Shown here in pieces: positions 33,338 to 38,086 of a DNA stretch of 38,086 nucleotides (position 1 is the first letter of the stretch; the number at the start of each line of letters is the position of its first letter). The notes under the pieces are model-generated. The model was not told the DNA's origin and searched no databases. It was given only the letters and a program-made list of their open reading frames with translations. Source of the stretch: Candidatus Phocaeicola faecipullorum (GTDB lineage Bacteria; Bacteroidota; Bacteroidia; Bacteroidales; Bacteroidaceae); NCBI GenBank assembly GCA_018884025.1, contig JAHLFB010000180.1:1-38086 (forward strand), read 5' to 3'. The translations under genes and the position numbers were made by a program.

Positions 33338-36106
33338 TTAATACCATGTTACAGAACTACCGGTATTGCTTCGTTTGTCCCACTTGAGGGCATCCGTAAG
33401 CATACTGGAGTTGGCACGGATACTAAAATTATACGAAGTATATGGTCCGAACACCAATCCGCAACTCATATTAAAGCAGTGAAGGTCACGGGTAATATTC
33501 AGTGTTGTCATAGACAATTCTTTCGTAGTAAAATCATATCCAGTAGAATAATTCATATTCCATCGGCTACCTATCTTAAAATTACCTGACACATTCAGTG
33601 AGTGAGTGAGTTTATATGGGTAACGCATGGTTTTTATGTTTATCTTCTTTTTGTCCGAATTATCCTCACGTATGCTATAGCTGTAACTCAAACTGATACT
33701 CCAAGGAAATTTGAATGCCATATATCCATCTGCACCGATAGTAGCAGCCTCGGTCTTCCTCATATTAGAGTTATTCTGTTCTGTTTCCTCTGTATTTTCC
33801 TCACTGTTCTCCTCATCCTTTTCTTCACCTTCCTTCTTATCATCCTTTTCTTCTTTCTTTCCGAAAAGTTTTTTGAAAGTATCGTTGTTCAATGTATAAG
33901 AGAACGAGCCGCTATATCCCTGGAATCGTCCGAAACGTCCGTAAGACCATTCTGTACGGTCGCCAACTACTACATTTCCATTCTTGTCGAATTCATAGGC
34001 ATATGTAGCGAACGATGCGTTCATATTGAATGTATAGTTCTTTGTCAACTTCAAGCGAACGTTCATACTCAGGTCACTCCATTTCTTATTGGCAACGTCG
34101 TACGACATAGATGCTCCCAACTGGTCGATAAGACTGATTTTTCTGTAACCTGTCGTATCACGGTCGGATTTCATCTTCATTTCGATATTATTATCGACAG
34201 AAAATGAGATATTCTGCGACATGGTCTTGCCCGGCACACCGTATGTCATACCTTCATAGAGAGAATATTCTACAGTACGTACCTCACCCTGCTCGTCGGT
34301 GTATGTATATGTGTCATAATATCCGAAACGTTTTGTTCCGAAGTTTGGAGTATATGTATAGCTTACGGTAGGAGTAAACACATGGCGTACCTGTATTTCC
34401 TTACTCTTCATAAAGAGAGGTTTATACATACCATAAAGCTTGGTATTCATCTGCACAGACATATTGTAATCATATACTCGGTTAAAACCGTTTATAGTAT
34501 CACGACGTATATGATCGGAAGTATTAAGAGTAGGGTCATAACTTCTCTTAATCTTATTAAGATACCATCTTTCAGTGTAGTTGAACGAAGGTACAATGTT
34601 TATATATTTAAACAAGTTGAAAGTAGCCGAAATAGGAATCTTATGCTGAAAACCGTTTTTCCACTGTGTTAAAGGAGTCTTGAAAAGAAGATTATCCTTT
34701 GTACTTATACTATTTGTCATAGCTCCAGTGTATTGGAATGAGATTTTCTCATACCAACGTTCATCGCCGACAGCTTTCTTGCGTTTGAATGGATATATAC
34801 GGTTCAAAGATATGTTTATATCCGGCAATGTCATGTTGATGGATGAGTCACGAGTATTCTGTGTGATATTAAAGGAACTTGAAATATTAAGACCTATCTC
34901 AGGAAAACTACGTGAATAGCTTATACTTGACGCTTTAGTATTCTGAGCATATTGCTGTGGATTATACAAACTACTCAAGCTTGAACGGTCGTAACTACTT
35001 GTTGCAAAGTTAACGCTTGCCGAGAACGAGCTGTTTGGGCTGGCCTTTGCATCCTGACGGTGACTCCACTGTATTTTAAAATCTTTCGACACCGAATAAT
35101 CCGGCATTCCTTTATCACCAGTCTTCGTTACTATGTAGCTGGCATTAAACGAACCACTGAATTTATATCTCTTGTTATAGTTTGATGCTGCAGAAAGTCC
35201 CCATGAACCTTTTGTAAATATTTCACCAAGCACCTTCAGGTCCATCTTGTCGCTAATGGCAAAATAATATCCACCATCACGAAGATAGAAACCACGATTA
35301 AGTTCATCACCATAACTAGGCATGATGAAACCTGACGAATAACTGCTGTTGAATGGGAAAAATCCGAAAGGAACTGCAATAGGCAACGGAACATCTTCCA
35401 CCACAAGATGCGCCGGACCGAATACTACATTCTTCTTTGGTCGCACTTTAGCCATGGAAAGCTGAAGATAGAAGTGCGGATGCTCATGATTGTCACACGT
35501 TGTATATCGTCCGTGCTGCATATAAATCTCATCCTCAGCACCTTTCTTGGCATCACGGCTGGTAACGTATCCCTCACCCTGCTGAGTAACAATACTGTTG
35601 ATGAAACCCTTCTTAGTCTTGAAGTTATATCGCATAATCTTCGATTCGTGCGGTGTCTCGCCATCTTTGAAAACCGGCAAACCCGATTCTACTCCTGCTG
35701 TATCCTTCACGCCTCTGGCATACACGGTGTTACTGTCCATATTCATTGTAATGACAGCTGATGTAAGTTCAATTTTCTGATAATTGACCTTTCCTGAACC
35801 GTAAAGATGTGCAAAACCTCCTTTTGTAAAGACGATTGAATCGCTCGCTTCATATATCACAGGTGCGTCGAGTGCATCTTTCTTTCCCATTGTATCGGAT
35901 GGCAACGAATCGGCCGACAGTGAATCTGCAGACAGAGAATCGAGTCTCAACGAGTCGAGACCCAAGGAATCCGTTTTTACCTGGGATGACACATTTCTGC
36001 CCGAACGTCTTCCCCTTACACGCTGCGCTTCGGCGTAGAAAGTGGAAACAAGTCCTAACAGAAACAATGTTATAAATATGTATGTAGTTCTTTTAAATGA
36101 TGTCAT
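33338..36106 (-). CDS. LptD/OstA-like LPS assembly outer membrane protein
   Basis: 922 residues from the ATG at 36106. This start gives MTSFKRTTYIFITLFLLGLV, a proper signal peptide, and fits the -7 box at 36134-36141; the longer frame would overlap the promoter. After the signal peptide is a tandem DSLxx pentapeptide linker, then an OstA/LptA-like beta-jellyroll region (GGFAHLYGSGKVNYQKIELT, PVFKDGETPHESKI), then a long beta barrel with many aromatic strands. A KKEEKDDKKEGEEKDEENSE loop interrupts the barrel near residue 780. LptD inserts LPS into the outer leaflet. The Bacteroidetes version differs from E. coli LptD and the call rests on architecture. Confidence 0.8.
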   Translation of the reverse strand: MTSFKRTTYIFITLFLLGLVSTFYAEAQRVRGRRSGRNVSSQVKTDSLGLDSLRLDSLSADSLSADSLPSDTMGKKDALDAPVIYEASDSIVFTKGGFAHLYGSGKVNYQKIELTSAVITMNMDSNTVYARGVKDTAGVESGLPVFKDGETPHESKIMRYNFKTKKGFINSIVTQQGEGYVTSRDAKKGAEDEIYMQHGRYTTCDNHEHPHFYLQLSMAKVRPKKNVVFGPAHLVVEDVPLPIAVPFGFFPFNSSYSSGFIMPSYGDELNRGFYLRDGGYYFAISDKMDLKVLGEIFTKGSWGLSAASNYNKRYKFSGSFNASYIVTKTGDKGMPDYSVSKDFKIQWSHRQDAKASPNSSFSASVNFATSSYDRSSLSSLYNPQQYAQNTKASSISYSRSFPEIGLNISSSFNITQNTRDSSINMTLPDINISLNRIYPFKRKKAVGDERWYEKISFQYTGAMTNSISTKDNLLFKTPLTQWKNGFQHKIPISATFNLFKYINIVPSFNYTERWYLNKIKRSYDPTLNTSDHIRRDTINGFNRVYDYNMSVQMNTKLYGMYKPLFMKSKEIQVRHVFTPTVSYTYTPNFGTKRFGYYDTYTYTDEQGEVRTVEYSLYEGMTYGVPGKTMSQNISFSVDNNIEMKMKSDRDTTGYRKISLIDQLGASMSYDVANKKWSDLSMNVRLKLTKNYTFNMNASFATYAYEFDKNGNVVVGDRTEWSYGRFGRFQGYSGSFSYTLNNDTFKKLFGKKEEKDDKKEGEEKDEENSEENTEETEQNNSNMRKTEAATIGADGYMAFKFPWSISLSYSYSIREDNSDKKKINIKTMRYPYKLTHSLNVSGNFKIGSRWNMNYSTGYDFTTKELSMTTLNITRDLHCFNMSCGLVFGPYTSYNFSIRANSSMLTDALKWDKRSNTGSSVTWY
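35897..35971 (-). repeat. 15-bp tandem repeat coding DSLxx pentapeptides in the LptD-like gene
   Basis: Five pentapeptides in a row, DSLGL DSLRL DSLSA DSLSA DSLPS, between the signal peptide and the OstA region. The DNA repeats are degenerate, so slippage would be limited. Confidence 0.8.
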
Positions 36107-36133
36107 TATATATCTTTTTCGCGATAAGCGATA

Positions 36134-36141
36134 CAAAAGTA
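36134..36141 (-). promoter_or_regulatory. -7 box for the LptD-like gene
   Basis: The minus strand reads TACTTTTG, 27 bp upstream of the ATG at 36106. Confidence 0.5.
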
Positions 36142-36207
36142 AGCATTATCACTTAAATAACACTATTGGCAATAAGTTTTTAATGTATTTTTACGACAAA
36201 ACCGGCA

Positions 36208-36744
36208 TTAGAGAAACATCTTACACCATTTGTCAAACCTCTCCAGTCCTTCTTCACCATGCTTTTCTATACTCTTGCGAGCTTTTTCCAGCGATTTTTC
36301 ATTATCCAGTTTGGTTTTTGAAAAAAACTTGTCCGCAAAACATATGATTTGCTCTTCAAGACTTACCGGAAGCATGTCTCTGTGAGGGACCGGCAAATCG
36401 CGCTCTATGATAGCCTTCAATGAAAGGCCGGCACCTGTATGGCGCTCACACACTAAAGCATGACGCGGATATCCTTCCTTCCGTACCAAATCAGCACCCA
36501 AATAGCCATGACATATGTACGGATAAGTTCCATAGCAGAATATACCGTCGGCATCAGTAAGAAATATACCAATATCGTGCAGCATTGCAGCCTCTTCTAT
36601 AAACTGCGTGTCAAGATTCAGTTCAGGATGTTTTCGTGCCATTGCCAAAGCCTTATCAGCTACCGAACGGCTGTGTTTCAACAATATTTTCTTAAGTTCG
36701 TTATCTTCCGGATAATATTTGTCTATTAATTCTATAGGATTCAT
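36208..36744 (-). CDS. HD domain phosphohydrolase
   Basis: 178 residues. The HD metal site is visible: His24 in LLKHSRSVAD, then His56-Asp57 in AAMLHDIGI, then further His residues in CHGYLGADLVRKEGYPRHALVCERHTGAG and the Asp in CFADKFFSKT. HD proteins of this size hydrolyse phosphate esters or nucleotides; substrate unknown. It is transcribed away from the NamZ-like gene, and the two predicted promoters face each other. Confidence 0.88.
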   Translation of the reverse strand: MNPIELIDKYYPEDNELKKILLKHSRSVADKALAMARKHPELNLDTQFIEEAAMLHDIGIFLTDADGIFCYGTYPYICHGYLGADLVRKEGYPRHALVCERHTGAGLSLKAIIERDLPVPHRDMLPVSLEEQIICFADKFFSKTKLDNEKSLEKARKSIEKHGEEGLERFDKWCKMFL

Positions 36745-36753
36745 TGTTTTATT

Positions 36754-36761
36754 TATCTTTG
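36754..36761 (+). promoter_or_regulatory. -7 box for the NamZ-like gene
   Basis: TATCTTTG, 48 bp before the ATG at 36810. It lies inside the longer in-frame reading from 36744, which supports the later start. Confidence 0.55.
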
Positions 36762-36781
36762 CGTATTATTAATTCGATTTA

Positions 36782-36789
36782 CAAAACTA
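36782..36789 (-). promoter_or_regulatory. -7 box for the HD gene
   Basis: The minus strand reads TAGTTTTG, 37 bp upstream of the HD start codon. Its predicted transcript start lies inside the NamZ-like leader. Confidence 0.4.
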
Positions 36790-36809
36790 ATAAATATTAT
36801 CGTCCTATC

Positions 36810-37973
36810 ATGAAATATCTTGTTATTTTACTATTAATTTCTTTCTCCGGCATATGTAATGCCAAAAATATCCAAAACGGAGCAGACCAGATTGAGACTC
36901 TGACATCACTCATAGGCAAAAAAAAGATAGCTTTAGTAGCAAACCAGACATCTCTGACAGGCAGTACCCACCTGCTTGACACTTTATGCTCGCTTGGCAA
37001 AAAACCTGTAGCACTGTTTGCTCCCGAACATGGATTCAGAGGTAAGGCCGATGCAGGTGAAACCGTTAAGGACGGCAAGGACGTAAAAACAGGAACACCG
37101 ATAATCTCACTTTACGGAAAGAACAAAAAGCCTTCTGCAACCGACCTTGCGAATATCGATATGATAGTGTTCGACATTCAGGATGTGGGAGCAAGGTTCT
37201 ACACATACATCAGTACATTATATTATATAATGCAGGCATGTACCGAAAACGGGAAAGAGCTGATAGTGCTTGACCGCCCGAACCCTTGCGATTATGTTGA
37301 CGGTCCTGTACTGAAAAAGGAATACAAGAGTTTCGTAGGCATGTTACCCATACCGGTTCTTCACGGATGTACAATGGGCGAGCTGGCAGGCATGATAAAC
37401 GGTGAAGGATGGCTTGGCAACAATCTGAAGTGCAACTACTCAGTAATACAAATCAAAGGATGGAAACATGGCGACCCGTATTCACTCCCGGTAAAACCAT
37501 CACCTAACCTGCCTAATGACCAGTCCATAGCTCTCTATGCCTCACTATGCCTGTTCGAGGCTACATCTGTCAGTGTAGGACGCGGAACATATTTTCCATT
37601 CCAGGTGATTGGCTCACCCTTATTACCCAAAGACAAGTTTCCTTTTTCTTTTACTCCGAAAGCATTGGAAGGATTCGACAAAAATCCTTTGCACAAAAAC
37701 GTAGCGTGCCATGGACTCGACCTTAGAAAAACCGACATCAGCGGACTGAACGGATTTTCATTGAAATATGTCATCGAAATGTACCGTGAGTTCAAGAAGA
37801 TTAACAAATCAGAATCGTTCCTTACCCGTCCCAAATGGTTTGACCTGCTGATGGGAACAAATCAGGTAAGACTCGATATGCTAAAAGGGAAATCGGAAGA
37901 GGAAATACGTTCTGCGTGGAATGATGATTTGAAAAAATATAAGGAAATGCGAAAGAAGTATATTCTTTACTAA
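36810..37973 (+). CDS. NamZ-like exo-beta-N-acetylmuramidase (DUF1343, GH171)
   Basis: 387 residues from the ATG at 36810, which gives the signal peptide MKYLVILLLISFSGICNA; the frame upstream to 36744 has no signal and overlaps the promoter. DUF1343 signatures are strong: KIALVANQTSLTG, VALFAPEHGFRGKADAGE, MIVFDIQDVGARFYTYISTL, LDRPNP, and VGRGTYFPFQVIGSP. The founding member NamZ of Bacillus subtilis removes terminal MurNAc from peptidoglycan fragments, and this protein probably does the same in the periplasm. The signal peptide has a Cys but no good lipobox. It links with the GH25 and NagB genes as muropeptide turnover functions, though not in one operon. Confidence 0.92.
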   Translation: MKYLVILLLISFSGICNAKNIQNGADQIETLTSLIGKKKIALVANQTSLTGSTHLLDTLCSLGKKPVALFAPEHGFRGKADAGETVKDGKDVKTGTPIISLYGKNKKPSATDLANIDMIVFDIQDVGARFYTYISTLYYIMQACTENGKELIVLDRPNPCDYVDGPVLKKEYKSFVGMLPIPVLHGCTMGELAGMINGEGWLGNNLKCNYSVIQIKGWKHGDPYSLPVKPSPNLPNDQSIALYASLCLFEATSVSVGRGTYFPFQVIGSPLLPKDKFPFSFTPKALEGFDKNPLHKNVACHGLDLRKTDISGLNGFSLKYVIEMYREFKKINKSESFLTRPKWFDLLMGTNQVRLDMLKGKSEEEIRSAWNDDLKKYKEMRKKYILY

Positions 37974-37979
37974 ATAGTT

Positions 37980-38036
37980 CGGGCTGAACACCGTTTAAAC
38001 AATGTTTAATCACCATTTAAACGGTATTCAGCCCGA
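37980..38036. terminator. Long hairpin with 11-bp repeats after the NamZ-like gene
   Basis: CGGGCTGAA (37980-37988) pairs with TTCAGCCCG (38027-38035), and ACCGTTTAAA (37990-37999) with TTTAAACGGT (38016-38025), one mismatch between, loop 16 nt. Three 11-bp units beginning TTAAAC, TTAATC and TTAAAC (37995-38027) run through stem and loop, so this is a third variant of the periodic element seen at 12181-12481 and 17510-17677. It lies between convergent genes. Confidence 0.75.
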
Positions 38037-38062
38037 TTTATTATATCAAAAAATAATGTGTA

Positions 38063-38086
38063 TTATTTTTTCTTCAACTTCTGCAT
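38063..38086 (-). CDS. Possible last codons of a minus-strand gene running out of the window
   Basis: The minus-strand frame reads MQKLKKK then TAA at 38063-38065, open to the window edge. A gene end here fits the hairpin placed between convergent genes. Too short to identify. Confidence 0.3.
   Translation of the reverse strand: MQKLKKK

Noticed and set aside
33602-34207. 201-residue plus-strand open frame
   Set aside because: It lies wholly opposite the LptD-like gene, is rich in Cys/Phe/Leu typical of antisense shadow, and has no promoter or family motif.

Overview
The window looks like chromosomal DNA of a Bacteroidales bacterium (Bacteroides/Phocaeicola/Prevotella type). Several points support this. 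Promoters fit the Bacteroidetes pattern (TAnnTTTG at -7, sometimes TTTG about 20 bp upstream) and start codons usually lack a Shine-Dalgarno sequence but have A-rich leaders. The gene families are typical of the phylum: a DUF2723 glycosyltransferase, a large LptD-like protein, a FadL-type outer membrane protein, a long PPi-dependent phosphofructokinase, and a TPR-membrane-HTH regulator. The window starts inside a Pif1-like helicase gene and ends just inside a minus-strand gene. No rRNA, CRISPR array, insertion sequence or integrase is visible. There is one tRNA, for Arg (CCG).

Layout. 1-2.8 kb: helicase-TPR protein (partial), YciO/Sua5 family protein, MscS channel. 2.9-11.2 kb, minus strand: DUF2723 protein, membrane regulator, outer membrane protein plus a Trp/Tyr-rich secreted protein, and a small antitoxin-like gene. 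11.3-12.2 kb: prmA. 12.2-17.7 kb: an AT-rich accessory block holding a structured RNA with a small basic coiled-coil protein, then a six-gene tandem set (a PD-(D/E)XK-like protein, a 51-residue basic peptide, two lipoproteins, two small membrane proteins). The block is bracketed by two related copies of an unusual element made of 11-bp-periodic degenerate repeats around a strong hairpin. 17.7-22.2 kb, minus strand: POT-type MFS transporter, YccF protein, membrane-anchored GH25 muramidase, pfp. 22.5-23.4 kb: small conserved protein and a PlsC-like acyltransferase. 23.5-27.7 kb: ROK regulator divergent from nagB and a NagB-like/PIG-L fusion. 27.8-31.1 kb: transglutaminase-like lipoprotein and cutC (convergent, overlapping). 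31.2-33.3 kb: tRNA-Arg, asnA, ung. 33.3-38 kb: LptD-like protein, HD phosphohydrolase, and a NamZ-like (DUF1343) muramidase.

Genes that probably work together: the ROK repressor, NagB and the PIG-L fusion (amino-sugar catabolism, probably controlled by GlcNAc-derived signals); the FadL-type protein with the Trp/Tyr-rich exported protein (36 bp apart, one transcript); the small protein with the acyltransferase (20 bp apart); and the accessory block genes, which are closely packed on one strand. GH25, NamZ and NagB could all take part in muropeptide or amino-sugar turnover, but they are not one operon.

Most interesting points: (1) the 11-bp-periodic repeat/hairpin elements at both edges of the accessory block, with a third variant at 37980-38036; (2) the roughly 250-nt highly structured RNA at 12590-12845; (3) the unrecognised envelope-associated operon at 13460-17486; (4) a NagB domain that has lost three catalytic residues and is fused to a PIG-L deacetylase; (5) three direct repeats at an exact 22-bp pitch upstream of pfp. 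All functional calls come from reading the sequence; no database search was run.
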